From Kutzneria buriramensis (GTDB lineage: Bacteria; Actinomycetota; Actinomycetes; Mycobacteriales; Pseudonocardiaceae): DNA of 63,505 nt. Of the stretch, positions 11,501-19,368 are shown one piece after another. The DNA lies in NCBI RefSeq assembly GCF_003387475.1, contig NZ_QUNO01000035.1, positions 1-63,505 of the forward strand. The letters run 5' to 3'. Under the pieces are notes generated by a model. The model was not told the origin of the DNA and searched no databases. It saw only the letters and a list, made by a program, of their open reading frames with translations. The translations under genes were made by a program, and so were the position numbers. Each line of letters starts with the position of its first letter. Positions within the stretch are counted from its first letter, which is position 1.

Positions 11501-13252
11501 GTCGAAGACGGTGGTGTTGTTGGCGTCCACGGCCTGGAAATCGAAGTCCGTGATCGTGCTGACCGTGCCGTCCGGGTCGTGCGCGGTCGCCTCCAACCAC
11601 GGCGTCGTCGTCGACGCCGCGGCGTTGTTCGGCGGGTAGACGGTGTCGATCTGGGGTGGCACGTCACCGGAGGTGGTGATGGTGAAGTACGGCCACTCGG
11701 CGCCGCCCATGTTCGACGACGCGATCTCCTTGCGCTGGGCCGGGTCCTGATAGGTTCTGGGGATGATCGCCACGCCATAGTCGGGCTGGTTGCCGTTGGA
11801 CCAGGCGTTGAACGCGTCGGTGGACAACGGGATCGACACCCAGTCGCCGCGCGAGTGGTCGTTGGCGGTGTTGGTGCACGCGGTGGGCACGTTCGGCGTG
11901 GCCGTGCCCATCAGGCTGCCCCCGCCGGGCCCGGGGAAGGCCACGGTGGTCGGCGTCCACGGCTGCACCAGGTTGACGATGTCCATCGGGGCCGGCGTGC
12001 AGCTGCCGGCCGAGGTGACAAACACCGATAGCGCGGCCGCGGTGACTTGGACGTGCTGGTTGTCGATGTCCTTGGGCATGGCCAGGAACGACAGGGCCGA
12101 GTCGCCGCCGCCGTTGCTGGAGCCGACCTTGATCGTCTGCTCCATCGAGTGATCGCCCGGGCTGTCCTTCTGGACATAGGTCGTGGTCGGGACCAGGCCG
12201 AAGGTCGGGTCCACCGTCACCGGGAACACCCGCGCCGAGTCCGCCAGCCAGGTCGTGTCCAGGCTGACCTTCAGCGCCGGCGCACCGTCCACCGTGGTCA
12301 GCTGGTAGGTGACGGCGTTGGTCGTCGCCGGTTTGCTGGTCTTCGAGTCGTAGGCGTAGCCGTGCGGGATCCGCTCCCTGGTTGTGCCGCCGGCGTCGAC
12401 CAGGTCGACCGAGCCGTCCGCGGCCAGTTTCGGGGTCAGGCCGGTGAGTTTGAGCGGGAACGTCCAGGTCGACGGGGCCTTCGCGTCGTGCAGGACGATG
12501 GCTTCCTTGACGCCGGTCGCGTTCGGCGCGAGCTGCAGGTCGGTGCTGGGCAGGATCGAGCCGTAGGTGACGTCCGAACCGGACACCTGCGGGGTCACGG
12601 GGGCCGCGCCCTGCACCGAGTAGGCCACCGCATGCGAGCCGTCCACCGCGAGACTGGCCAGTGTCGGGTCGGTCGCGGTGGGCGCGAAGTCGACCTTGGC
12701 CGAGTTCGCCTTCTCATGCCAGCGACCATCGGCGCCGTGCTCGACGGTGGTGTCGATCGGCTGCCAGTTCCCACTGGCGTCCTGGTAGTTGACCGGGGCT
12801 TCGCTGTACCTGCGGGTCGCCGTGCCGTCGGTGTTCTGGAAGAACGTCATCGTCGCCGATGACTTGCCCGGCACCCGCACACTCGTCGCGGCGTCGAACC
12901 CGGCCGCGACGGTCCGGCTGAGCCCTGGGCCGGTGCGTGGCCGCGGCGGCTGCGGCTGGTACGGGGATAACTCGCCCGCGCCCTTACCACGCGGATTGCC
13001 CGCGCCACCAGTGGCATGTGTGGAGGCCGCCGACGCGGAGTGGCTCAGGCCTGCGGCGCTGCCGCCGCTCTGCTGGGGCAGCACGCCCCAGTGAGGGGTC
13101 GTCAACCACGCGCCGAGGTCCGGGAAGGCCGGCAGGTGCAACGCCGGCAGCGCCAACTGCTCGGCCGACGCGTTCTGGGTCGCGAAACCCAAGGCCATCA
13201 CCGTCATCGTGGCGACAGCCGCGACTCTTCGGACACGCGCCGACATACGCAT
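2546..13252 (-). CDS. Giant secreted Rhs/YD-repeat polymorphic toxin with LamG, HINT and C-terminal toxin domains
   Basis: About 3568 residues from the ATG giving MRMSARVRRVAAVATM; a TTG two codons upstream is less likely. An N-terminal signal peptide with an ASA cleavage motif predicts export. Domains in rough order: a DNRLRE-like region (about 340-520); a fibronectin-like segment; three LamG/concanavalin-like domains (about 885-1105, 1170-1390 and 1890-2100); many YD repeats (consensus Y-D-x2-G-N); the Rhs core with GRLGFQSGWTD and ARWYSPQTGQFMNRD (about 2890-2935); a His/Val-rich amphipathic region (about 2965-3080); a Gly/Ala-rich hydrophobic region; a HINT autoprocessing domain (about 3282-3454, Cys at the start, ALLVHNC at the end); and a toxin of about 114 residues. 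The toxin contains GHVFERHGAGG and ends near GGVYKTAYPV. This resembles RNase toxins of the barnase/EndoU/colicin/RelE group, but the family is not certain. The protein probably mediates contact-dependent antagonism. Neighbouring genes on the same strand include the likely immunity gene. Confidence 0.92.
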   Translation of the reverse strand: MRMSARVRRVAAVATMTVMALGFATQNASAEQLALPALHLPAFPDLGAWLTTPHWGVLPQQSGGSAAGLSHSASAASTHATGGAGNPRGKGAGELSPYQPQPPRPRTGPGLSRTVAAGFDAATSVRVPGKSSATMTFFQNTDGTATRRYSEAPVNYQDASGNWQPIDTTVEHGADGRWHEKANSAKVDFAPTATDPTLASLAVDGSHAVAYSVQGAAPVTPQVSGSDVTYGSILPSTDLQLAPNATGVKEAIVLHDAKAPSTWTFPLKLTGLTPKLAADGSVDLVDAGGTTRERIPHGYAYDSKTSKPATTNAVTYQLTTVDGAPALKVSLDTTWLADSARVFPVTVDPTFGLVPTTTYVQKDSPGDHSMEQTIKVGSSNGGGDSALSFLAMPKDIDNQHVQVTAAALSVFVTSAGSCTPAPMDIVNLVQPWTPTTVAFPGPGGGSLMGTATPNVPTACTNTANDHSRGDWVSIPLSTDAFNAWSNGNQPDYGVAIIPRTYQDPAQRKEIASSNMGGAEWPYFTITTSGDVPPQIDTVYPPNNAAASTTTPWLEATAHDPDGTVSTITDFDFQAVDANNTTVFDSGTVHTGASWQVPAGKFQFGQTYFWTVAASDGQAWSDWSPWTAISIQVPQPVVTSSLSQNNGDHGFDPGIGNYTTSATDAEVQSAGPALAVTRDYNSRDPRTSGGFGAGWSSVFDAKVTELTTTDFNNNPVSVSTVVSYPDGSEVGFGLNTDGSYSSPQGRFAVLRALPNKTGYTLTDKNDTVYTFAQALSGGGFGISSITDANGRAQNFTWANGHISTATSAVSGRALHFTWSTPSGASNAHVATVATDPVTAGQPSTALTWTYNYSGDNLTSACAPGAGTACTTYAYTGTSQYLNTALDIGPHSLWPLGEQPGATTAVSAIHANEGNDNGTYNNVTLGQPGALVGSSATSAGFNGTSSYVQLPTSLSSGWNGSAISMWFKTTSTNGVLYSYNGSDLSQHTVVGNYVPALYVGSDGKLNGEFYTGNVSPMQSKTPVNDNQWHHVVLQESGNSQGMYIDGVFVDYRVANIPLMTNSFRYIGAGFLGGGWPDESHQGGAATATYFNGSIADVALWDKPVSSVYHPLLYQAGLHSSSLLTSVTRPSGNVHAQITYDPTSGAVQQLTDENGGVWKVGAPTVTGSSQVYRSAVLGAGPRAYYRLGDTVGAAQAVSEVKYGAGTYNAVTLGSAGPFQDATAAAFDGTSSYAQIPTDLVYSSSPSMSAELWFSTTTGGGILVGADTNQLGPCNGTACTPILWVGTDNKLYGNFRTTAGAPQLMSSKTVTDGKWHHAVISASSSSQSLYLDGDAVQTKATSPIGGDVYSFAYLGAGTPGLGWNGLPGGNPVYFKGSIADAAFYRSALSSDQVSQHFTAAKNSQGLLPVSTVKITDPGGKTLTYQYDLANGNRKLSETDGLGNKTSYGYDSAGFLNTVTDPNGVVNTTGHDVRGNTVSQTTCQNQSAGICSTAYFTYYPDDTTKTLTPDARNDVMLTVRDGRSSSATDNTYLTSYSYDANGNRTGVTTPPVPGFPNGRTTTIAYANGLPTVTTSPGGAKNTITYAAGGDVQQTQNAEGLVTKFTYDGLGRVATKTEVSDSYPNGLVTSYGYDGQDHVTTQTDPVVTDRITGATHNATTTSVYDADGNITSQTVADGTGGDASRTSTSTYNTLGELASSTDASGNTTTFTYDAYGHKASDTDPNGAETDFTYDPDGHELTQSIQYTGSPLNPHAATPLVEKSTAYDPTGRVASETDSMGNKTSYTYFDNGLKATETKTDPTGVNSFVKEQDFYDAAGNQIKKVTNNGATTETSTIDAADRTIQTVTDPGGLNRTTSVSYTPDDKPAVTTMSDSTGAVRTTAATYDPMGNLISQSLFTDGAGRPAGWWPLNQTTGTTVPDTSGNGNTAAATNVTWTDGAASFDGTSSQIDTNGPALNTAGSYSVSAWVKLTKVGGYYTAVSQGGNGDSSFYLQYNDHLQGWTFDSPNIESSTPTNIPAAHDTQPPALNTWTHLVGIFDSSTSTMSLYVNNRLAGTDTNTTPWSGKGSLVIGATHNTNGVQGDYFPGEIGNVQVYQRALSATDVQTLFNTGRSGGTTASSHAITMTRTLDQRGLPTSATDPDGNTTTYNYDEAGHLAVTTSPVVSAETHGGTPAQVHPVSMTGYNTFGEATEKDDPNGNVTTTVYDAAGRPVSITRPNYTPPGSSTPITAVTVKTYDKLGNLTQVSDPLNRVTKYVYDQLGDNVRTTDPAGNNVDTVFDTNGDKLSVTDQAGAQTQATYDYLGRQITSTTLERYPSTITSTTTNSYAGSPGNAFLASTTTQSGANTQYGYDALGEKTSITDPAGNITRSTYDFLGRKTSTTLADGSSTATTYDTSGNPVSVAQKAPSGAVLATSSATFDDNGFQLSTTDALGHTTRFTHDATGAVTQEVQPTSATASITTSFGYDTAGNRTRFTDGRGNSTIYTYTPWNLKESVIEPTTATYGSAADSTFTTAYDADGEPVSQTQPGGVTITATYDAVGNLLTQNGTGADGQTANRTFGYDSVGRMTSAATSAIGTSVPASNETFTYNDRDELLSASGSAGSSSFGYNADGLMTTRTDASGTSSYGYDSADRLSTIQDSITGTQLTYGYNTLDQVNSVKYGSGNQRTFGYDGLHRLASDTLKTSGGATVASIGYGYDLNGNLTSKTTTGFAGSAANTYTYDQANRLTSWNNGSSTVNYAYDASGNRTQVGSNVYTYDARDQLTSDGVNSYTYTARGTMSSQTSTAGTTRSTSDAFGEMTSQGSQSYTYDALGRALTDTGTTFAYSGMGNTPASDGVSTYSYDPSGGLVGIGSSGVNTLAFVDQHTDVVGDFTANGTSLSGSTTYDPLGNVTATTNQAGRLGFQSGWTDTSTGKVNMAARWYSPQTGQFMNRDTASPDPLPNSAAANPFAYVDDDPLTRTDPSGHGWFSDFVSSAFHAVTHVVHTVARYVAVHVVQPVVHAVQVVVHAVADAYHAVVRAAARVVQRVVRVVRVVYHAAVHVVQTAYHAVSTAVHHAVAAVTTAAKAVGNAVTSAAKAVASVAKKAVATATNFIKAHASTIAGIAVGIAVGLACTAIAAPAGPVGVMGCAALAGAAGNAVSYAMDCHASHTCSLGGAAEAIGLGALGGALGAGLAGPLGGKLVANALEDVMPKVAASALVGLGAGAASGAVTSAVGYGASCGSSQDGCSLSGAASAVGSGALWGGLIGGIAGGLSSGSSGAAAADGEGAGAEHGPAESEPTAGKAEKENTGCVTHSFVGSTGVLMSDGSSKPISQVKVGDKIANSVPGDTTLQTHTVQNVIVTQTDRDFVDLTVKKLATKLGKAAAGVALAAAAVLGSAAPASADTSTLTTTYHHPFYDITQTAFVDAVNLHPGDQLQTADGATAEITSTRAYHEADVTYDLTIDGLHTYYVEAGATALLVHNCDNVNWSPKSTKTFGHVFERHGAGGKNLKGLVGRAASTGEEQGQWLDNNAAADLLREHWDPDNLEPRVIDIPEGLGQVVRPDGTIVPASRAVIVPRKPGGVYKTAYPVSDDFEG

Positions 13253-13781
13253 TACCAAGCCCCCCTCACACGCAGCTCACAAACGTGACCACGTTAGGGA
13301 CCAAGGGCCCGGGCGGGAACAGCCTTTCGAGTCACCAAAAACACGTAACGATCAAGCAAAACGGATACTGCGGACGAAGGTCGCATACCTGTCGCACCGG
13401 CGGCTGCACACCGTGCCGGACAACTGGACAACGAGGACCGCTTGTGCCACCAGGACGGGCGCGTAGATTCTACTGGTCGGCTTGCGCCGTCCTTGATCAT
13501 GACCACCGCGCTGGCCACGCTGCTACGACCACAGCCGCGAACTGCCACCCCACATGGGCCAACCGTTTGTCTGAACCTCTCCCCCTGCCTTGCTGGTAGC
13601 CCCTCAGACCTGGCTGCCCCTGCCTGTCCGTGCCTCCGCCGCACCGGTTGCCTCGCCGACACGTTCGGGCCCCGACGCAGTGGTCCAACGGATCGGTGTC
13701 CCCGTCCGCGACACTTTCCACGCCGACCGGACCGGAGTGCCGGCCAACGCACACTCGTGCCGCGAACTGCTGGATGACCGG
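13253..13781. other. Intergenic region upstream of the Rhs gene, no supported gene
   Basis: About 530 bases separate the Rhs start from the next supported gene. Short open frames exist on both strands but show no recognisable domain, good ribosome site or conserved start, and their composition looks like noncoding frames of GC-rich DNA. The Rhs promoter must lie here. A run of six G about 8-13 bases before the Rhs ATG could serve as a weak ribosome site. Confidence 0.5.
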
Positions 13782-14201
13782 TCAGAACGGCGGGTCGGAG
13801 GCGTCACCCGAGGTAATGCTCGGCTGCGGAATCAAGTCCCACGGACTCGGCTCGCATTGTTCACCGCCGGTGCCACCCTCCTGGCCGTCATCCAGGCCGG
13901 TGGTGTCCTCGCCCCACGCCTCCGACACGCGGATCACCCACGCCCGGTGGCGCCACTCCACTCCGGTGACCACAAGGTCACGTATCAGCGGCGCCACCTC
14001 GACACGACGATCCCGAAGGCACGGATGATCCAAAAACAGCACGCAAGCGGCGAGCGCCGCCTCGCGCACCTTCTGATCCGGGTCGTCAAGACAGCGCGAC
14101 ACAGCACGGAACAGAACCGGGCGGACACGCTGGAGGTGCTGGTCCCCGGGCCCGCCGCCCAGACCACGACGACGTCTGATCTCACTTCGTTCGGCTGTCA
14201 C
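13782..14201 (-). pseudogene. HEAT-repeat protein fragment (5' end lost)
   Basis: The frame encodes about 139 residues. The core, CLDDPDQKVREAALAAC followed by PLIRDLV and SEAWGEDTTGL, is a clear pair of HEAT-type helical repeats as found in large actinobacterial HEAT proteins. The coding signal continues a few codons upstream of the nominal GTG start (EALWEVRAV) but meets an in-frame TAG. The gene is therefore probably the C-terminal remnant of a longer protein. The C-terminal 35 residues are Gly/Glu/Pro-rich and likely disordered. HEAT proteins like this often sit in polymorphic toxin neighbourhoods, but no function can be given. Confidence 0.5.
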
Positions 14202-14349
14202 CGCGCGAACTTCCCACAGTGCCTCCTCAGCCTACTGACCACCGTGTTGGGCGGGCCTACATCGGCATGAGCGAGCAGCTGCGGAACACGCGGCTCGCGG
14301 CATGAGCGTGCGTTACTTGCTGCCCAGCCCGCCCGGATACCGTGGCGGC

Positions 14350-14808
14350 GTGAAGCCAGCGCCGCGTAGAGTTGATCATGCAGCCGATGTTCTCCTGACG
14401 ATGGTGGACAGGCTTGGATACCCGGTGCTGGGCATGAGTGCGTCGTCGGCATGGGACTTGTTCGTCGGCTTCGCGGAAGTCCCCTTCGCCGTTCCCGCGA
14501 TCGCGGATGCCGACGGGTTGTTGTACCAGTTCGGCGTCTATGAGTTCACTGGCACACCGATGTTCCACCTTGATCTGGTGCGTCAGTTCGCGGTTGCCGA
14601 TGCGGACGAGTACGTCCAGGTTCATCTGGAGCTCGTGTTCGAGCTGGACGACCATCTCGTGGCCGTCGCGGCGCACAACGAGTGGTGGTGGCCTGAGGAC
14701 TCCGTTGTGCTGCGCGACTGGAGTCGATCCGTCCGGCGACGCCCGGAGTGGCTTGAGCTCAACGGCCGTGTGCCCACCGACGTCCGAATCTACCAGCACG
14801 AGACCTGA
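14350..14808 (+). CDS. Hypothetical protein of about 152 residues
   Basis: I do not recognise the family. The GTG at 14350 is preferred over the ATG at 14302 because the first 16 residues of the longer form look non-coding, and a GATACC box lies just upstream of the GTG, which would suit a leaderless transcript. The protein has a mixed alpha/beta pattern with aromatic-rich stretches (LYQFGVYEFTG, VAAHNEWWWPED) and no signal peptide or membrane helix. It lies divergently from the HEAT fragment and convergently with the next gene, among toxin/immunity-type genes. A small cytoplasmic immunity-like protein is possible but unproven. Confidence 0.55.
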   Translation: MKPAPRRVDHAADVLLTMVDRLGYPVLGMSASSAWDLFVGFAEVPFAVPAIADADGLLYQFGVYEFTGTPMFHLDLVRQFAVADADEYVQVHLELVFELDDHLVAVAAHNEWWWPEDSVVLRDWSRSVRRRPEWLELNGRVPTDVRIYQHET

Positions 14809-14820
14809 CACGGCGCGTGG

Positions 14821-15300
14821 CTAACCACCCTGGTACAGCCGGCGATGCCACCAGGCGTCCGGCGTCCCACTCCAATCTGTCCAGTGTTCTGGATCAGGGT
14901 CGGGCAGTGTACGGCGGCGGAACTCGGCGTCGAGGTTGGCGAGTAGCTGCCGCAGTTCGATTCGCGCTTGACGCGGCAGGACTCTCATGACCTCCTGCAG
15001 GGCATCTCTGACGACCGCGATGTCGTCGTACTGGCAGCCGGGGCAGCACGGCATTTCCGAGGCGACCAGTCTCAGGTTCCGTTCGGGTCGATGCACGAAG
15101 TTCCGGTAGCGGCGGAGGAATTCAGCGGTGCCGTCCGGCCGTATGTGGTGACCCTGGTGGCTGTGCTCGGCCAGGCGGATGGCCGCGCTCGTGTGGGGCG
15201 ACAACCGGTCGATGGGTGGCAGATCCCCTGTCCACGCGGGCATGCGGTGCGCTTCGAGGCTCTGTGCGGCGCGGATGGCGCCTGGCCGCCTACGCGGCAT
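14821..15300 (-). CDS. Hypothetical protein of 159 residues with a Cys pair
   Basis: The protein begins MPRRRPGAIRAAQS, has a central CCPGC motif preceded by a basic stretch with many Arg, and a helical second half (DALQEVMRVLPRQARIELRQLL). It ends with an aromatic WWHRRLYQGG. The CxxC may bind metal or form a disulphide. It converges on the 14350 gene with a gap of only 12 bases. No signal peptide is seen. The family is not recognised. Compositional pattern and codon bias support a real gene. Confidence 0.55.
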   Translation of the reverse strand: MPRRRPGAIRAAQSLEAHRMPAWTGDLPPIDRLSPHTSAAIRLAEHSHQGHHIRPDGTAEFLRRYRNFVHRPERNLRLVASEMPCCPGCQYDDIAVVRDALQEVMRVLPRQARIELRQLLANLDAEFRRRTLPDPDPEHWTDWSGTPDAWWHRRLYQGG

Positions 15301-15437
15301 GGACCTTTCTGGTAATCGTCACGCTGCCATCCTGTCATCAACCACAGTCACCGCGCCAATGCCTACGCGAGTGGCGGAGCGCAGTTGGGCAGCTCGGCAA
15401 CCCCACCGCACAACCACGCCCGTGGACGTGGTCTTCA

Positions 15438-17014
15438 CTACGTGTCGGCGAGCAACCGTTCGATGACATGGACCGGTAGCGCGGGGTTGCTGGCCGCGCC
15501 TTCGCGAAGCACCGGGTCATGGTCGGACAGCAGTGAGCAGAGACGGTCATGGGGAAGGTTGGGGTTGGCGGCGGCGACGCGGCGCACGGTGACCACGGGG
15601 TCTGTGAGGAGTCTGAGTGCGAGTTCGGACGGAAGGTCGGCCCGCGATGCGATTGCTTGGCGGTCCCGGGGGCTGTCGCCAGCCGCGTGGGCGGACATGG
15701 CTTCCGCTGGTAGGCGGGGGGGGGGTGGCGAAGCAGGTCCTCGCGGCTGTGACCGTGCCAGTGCGCGATGAGATCGACCAGGATCGGCGTGGGGACGTCG
15801 GAGGGGCGTTCGCAGATCAGCAGTCGGGTGCTGAAGTCCGCATCCTTGGCCAGGCGGTGGACGGCGCCTGGCGGCAGATCGTCGGACAAGGCCACGGCGC
15901 GGCGGAACGCGGGGTTGGGGTGGTCGGGATAGCTGAGGCGCTCCGCCAGACCGGCGTGATCGGGATGAAGCGACCGCGCGGGGGGAAGGGGCTCGGCGGC
16001 CTCGTCGGCGGCGATCAGGCGTCGTCGTAGGCCGTCGGGCAGGTCGGTTCGGCACAGCAGTTCCCGGTGGACTTCGGCATCGTCGGTGGCAACGAGTTCT
16101 TCCACGACGGACAACGGAAGCCCTCGATTGCCGGCGAGGGCGACACGCGCACCGGCATCCTCCAGCAGGACCCGCATGTTCTCGGGCGGGAGGCTGGGGT
16201 TGCGGGCGAGTGCCGCCCGCAGGTCCGGCTGCGTCCACAGGTCCGCCAGCAGCTGTGGAGTCAGTTCGACCAACTCCATCGCTGTCAGCCGATAGAAGAC
16301 CGGATCGTCGTCGAAGATCGCGGCCTGTTCCGCGGAGATCGTCGCTTCCGGCGCGTGAACGACCGCCGTCATCAGGGCGGCCTGGCGCACCCCGCGATCG
16401 GCATCGGCCATGAGCTGGTGAAGCACCGCCGGCGGCAGGTCGCGCAGGGCGGCACAGCGGCGGACCCCCGGGTCGGGGTCGCGGGCCAGCAGGACACGTA
16501 CGGCTTGCGGGACATGACGGTTCATGCCCACTGCGGCTCGCACCGACGACACGGGATCGGTCGCCAAGCCGCGGTAGACCTCGGTGGGCAGGGTGTCGGC
16601 GGTGACAGGGTGGGGCCGAGGTAGCTGGACCCGGGATTCCGGCCAGGCCGCGACCGCCTCCCGTACCGTCGGTTCGCTGTCCCTGGCCAGGGAGCACCGG
16701 ATCTCCTCGGGGGTGGACTGATGGGCGGCCAGTCCCCGGCGAATCTCACTGTGGGGATGTCTCGCCAGTGCCCAGGCCACCGGTGTTGGCAGAAGGTCCC
16801 GGTCGAGGAGCGCGCGTGACGGGGCTGGAGAACCATGGATCGAGTCCACGGCCAGCCGAAGCAGCACCGGGAGTGGTGACGCTGGATTGGCGGCCAGGCC
16901 GCACAACACTGGCAGGTCCGGCCCTGGCTCGCGCACGCACGCCAGTCTGTCGGGCCTGACGAGCCAGCACCATTCATTTCCTCCGGAGCGCGTGAGCCTC
17001 GTGCGCGGCCTCAC
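15438..17014 (-). pseudogene. Leucine-rich-variant/HEAT-like repeat protein, frameshifted at a G10 tract
   Basis: The N-terminal frame reads from 17014 through tandem LRV-like repeats such as LARDPDPGVRRCAALRDLPP. At a run of ten G (15716-15725 on the + strand) the reading changes. The sensible continuation (DLPSELALRLLTDPVVTVRR, ending ERLLADT) is in the frame that stops at 15438, while the original frame runs into low-quality sequence to 15338. The span is 1577 bases, two more than a multiple of three, so one extra G or two fewer would restore a protein of about 525 residues. The tract may be a phase-variable switch, a mutation or a sequencing error. The repeats suggest a protein-binding scaffold; no catalytic domain is visible. 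Confidence 0.75.
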
Positions 17015-17267
17015 AACCGATCGGGTGGCCAGGCCCAGTGGGACGTGAGGTTCCGCGTCGTCACGGACCTGATACCGCTGTAGCCCAGCGATCTCAGCGA
17101 AGACTCGACCAGGAATACCGACCTGGACTGGACCATCCGCCCATCGGCTAGAGGCGGACGCGCCAGCACACGACCAGCGGCACGAGCGGATGCCTCGTTC
17201 AGCTGACGGAAGAGTCAGGGGTGCGGCTGGTGTCAGCCCGAATCAGCAGCTCGGGCAGGATTGCGCC

Positions 17268-17999
17268 ATGGTGTCTCCATCGAGTTGGCTCAGCCGCTAT
17301 CAGAGCGGGCAGCGGAAACAGGTCTGGCACGAGTTGCGCCAACTCGGGGGCCGCGTCAGGGAGCCCGAATTCGCCCAGGAGGCACAGCTCGTCTGCGACG
17401 AGATGGCCCGCCGCGCCCGGCACAACATCGAACTCATCGTCGACCGCCTGTCCAACGACGGCTACCGGTTCCACGCCAACAACGACGACCAGACCCCCAT
17501 GCAGGCCCACATACCGCCGACACCGGCGTCAGCGACGTACGCGGACTGGCTGCAGCAGCGATTCGACACGGTGCCGATGACCTTGATGTCCTGGATACGG
17601 ATCGTCGGAGACGTCTGGCTCGTCGGCACCCACCCGCACTGGCCCACCTCGGCATCCGCTGATCCGCTCGTGATCGAGGTAGAGCGGACCGGCTACCCGC
17701 CCGAGTCGTCGATGCGGGCATGGCTCGAGCGCCGAACCGACGTCCCGGGCACGTCCGACCTGTTCGAACTGCCTCTTGCGCCCGACCGGTTTCACAAGGA
17801 GAACACCAGCGGAGGTTCGCCCTACGGCATCGTCCTACCCGACAGCTGCGCCGACGGGTCGTTCACCTGGGACACTCCGATGCCATTCGTCTCCTACCTG
17901 AACTGGGTCTTCAGCAACGGCGGATTCCCGTGGCCCTCCGGCGACGATGCCCAGTGGGACGTGCGATACCGCCTCGTCAAGGACCTACTGCCGCTGTAG
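17268..17999 (+). CDS. Conserved hypothetical protein (WLSRYQSG family)
   Basis: The ATG at 17268 gives MVSPSSWLSRYQSGQRKQVW, a start that looks conserved; the frame upstream to 17190 is probably not translated. The protein has 243 residues. It has a helical N-terminal third, a central PMTLMSWIRIVGDVWLVGTHP segment, and a C-terminal PYGIVLPDSCADGSF and FVSYLNWVFSNGGFP. Proteins of this pattern are common in streptomycetes and relatives, frequently beside toxin/immunity genes, and remain without function. There is no signal peptide or membrane segment. Confidence 0.7.
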   Translation: MVSPSSWLSRYQSGQRKQVWHELRQLGGRVREPEFAQEAQLVCDEMARRARHNIELIVDRLSNDGYRFHANNDDQTPMQAHIPPTPASATYADWLQQRFDTVPMTLMSWIRIVGDVWLVGTHPHWPTSASADPLVIEVERTGYPPESSMRAWLERRTDVPGTSDLFELPLAPDRFHKENTSGGSPYGIVLPDSCADGSFTWDTPMPFVSYLNWVFSNGGFPWPSGDDAQWDVRYRLVKDLLPL

Positions 18000-18123
18000 C
18001 CCACGGCCCCAAGAAGGCTTGAGCCACGCGCATCATCCGGATTGACATCCGACCTTCGGCCCGAGCGAGCGTTCCCGCGCACGACCTGCGGCACGAGCAG
18101 ATGCTCGGCGATCAGCACCCGGT

Positions 18124-18804
18124 TCAGGCCGTGTGTCGGGCGCAGGTTGCTTCGGCCTGCTCCAACCAGGTCAGGTACCAGCGCTCGAACGTGACGTGGC
18201 CGGTGTCGTCGGTGTATGGGGAGATAGGACCGTCGGAGGCTCGTTCGTCGAGCCAGACGTGGCCGGCGTCAGGGCCGTTGACCACCAGCAGGTCGTAGTA
18301 GCCACATCCCTGGTGGGACAGCGGGATGGTGCCGTAGGTGTCGGCCTCGTCGCGGTCCTCCAACGCCTGCACCAGTTCCGCACGCCGGCGTACGGCCTCG
18401 GCGTGATCGGCTAGGGTCGGGAACTGCTCTGGTGCAGGGAGCGCGTCGAACTGTGGCCACATGTCCGGCTGGAACGTGTCTCGGTGGGGAAACGTGACAC
18501 GCAGGTTGAGCTCTGCTGGCCCGCGCCACCTGTCGCCGATCCAGTGCGCGATCCCGTCGATTACCCGGAAGCCCAGCAGCCCGTAGTACGGGCCGGCCCC
18601 AGCGGCCGCGACCTCGGTCAGAAAACTGCGGTACGAGGTGGGCAGGGTCGCACCGACTCGTGTTTCCCAGTCGACGAGCTGTTCCCGCGTCAAGGGCGCG
18701 TCCAGCGCGAAGCCGTGTCCTGACGCACCGAACACCTCGGCCGCGCCAGGCCGACCCGCCAGGGCCTCGACTCGGCTCCGCACACCCGCCCAGATCTCGT
18801 GCAC
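18124..18804 (-). CDS. SMI1/KNR4 (SUKH) family protein, probable immunity protein
   Basis: The 226-residue protein starts at GTG. The SUKH signature is clear: an N-terminal LTREQLVDWETRVGATLPTSYRSFLTEV (acid, hydrophobic, LP.SYR.FL), then GAGPYYGLLGF, and later a QGCGYYDLLVVNGPDAGHVW block followed by FERWYLTWLEQ. SUKH proteins are best known as intracellular immunity proteins against diverse nuclease toxins. No toxin gene is adjacent, so it could be an orphan immunity gene protecting against neighbours' effectors or a remnant of a displaced cassette. It supports reading 2-19 kb as a polymorphic toxin island. Confidence 0.85.
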   Translation of the reverse strand: MHEIWAGVRSRVEALAGRPGAAEVFGASGHGFALDAPLTREQLVDWETRVGATLPTSYRSFLTEVAAAGAGPYYGLLGFRVIDGIAHWIGDRWRGPAELNLRVTFPHRDTFQPDMWPQFDALPAPEQFPTLADHAEAVRRRAELVQALEDRDEADTYGTIPLSHQGCGYYDLLVVNGPDAGHVWLDERASDGPISPYTDDTGHVTFERWYLTWLEQAEATCARHTA

Positions 18805-19368
18805 GACCCGAGTTTACGAACCTCAAAAAACGGAATACCGGCTCGCCCGCTCGCCGGCTGAAGAGTGCGTTTGAGAGACTCTCCGGCCGCAGTAGCCTTG
18901 CCTGCTCCCAGACGTCCTAAGTGCTCACCCATGCCGCGATCGTCACGCACGCTCGTTCAAGGCCGTTGACCTGCGGTTCAGCGCCGTTGAGGTCCGTTAA
19001 GCGCAGTTGGAAGAGCCCATAGGTGTGAACCAAGGACGCCATAATGCGCTGACCTGCGGAAACGTGACTTCCGCAGGTCAGCGCAGGTCCGTTCAGAGTC
19101 GTTGAATGCAGTTCAGGTGTCGGAGAAGGTCCGCCCAAACAAGCCACTGCGCCCTGCATCGGTGGTGTGCGGTTTCCTGTCAATGGTCCGGGCGGCGCGA
19201 CCAATGCAGATGCCACTGACGCCTGGAACGACCGGTAGGATTGCCGCCGGCGTCGAGCTACTTTCTCGCCTCGTCGCAGCACCGTCCAAGCAGCTCGCGG
19301 CCGGCAGCCAACGAACGGCGCACCCGGTGGTCACACCCAGGGCTTCGGACACTGGCCAGGCTCCCGCG
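18805..19368. other. Intergenic region with a perfect 16-bp inverted repeat
   Basis: No supported gene lies in these 564 bases. At 19046-19061 and 19069-19084 there are perfect 16-base arms (GCGCTGACCTGCGGAA and its complement) around a 7-base loop. They are not followed by a T run, so a simple rho-independent terminator is not indicated. Another copy of the arm core TGACCTGCGG is at 18967-18976. Several short GTTGA and GTTCAG echoes occur around it. The SMI1 gene reads away from this region and the Argonaute gene ends at its right side. Confidence 0.6.

Noticed and set aside
13294-13777. Candidate small genes between the Rhs start and the HEAT fragment
   Set aside because: No ribosome site, no recognisable domain, and frames overlap each other on both strands.
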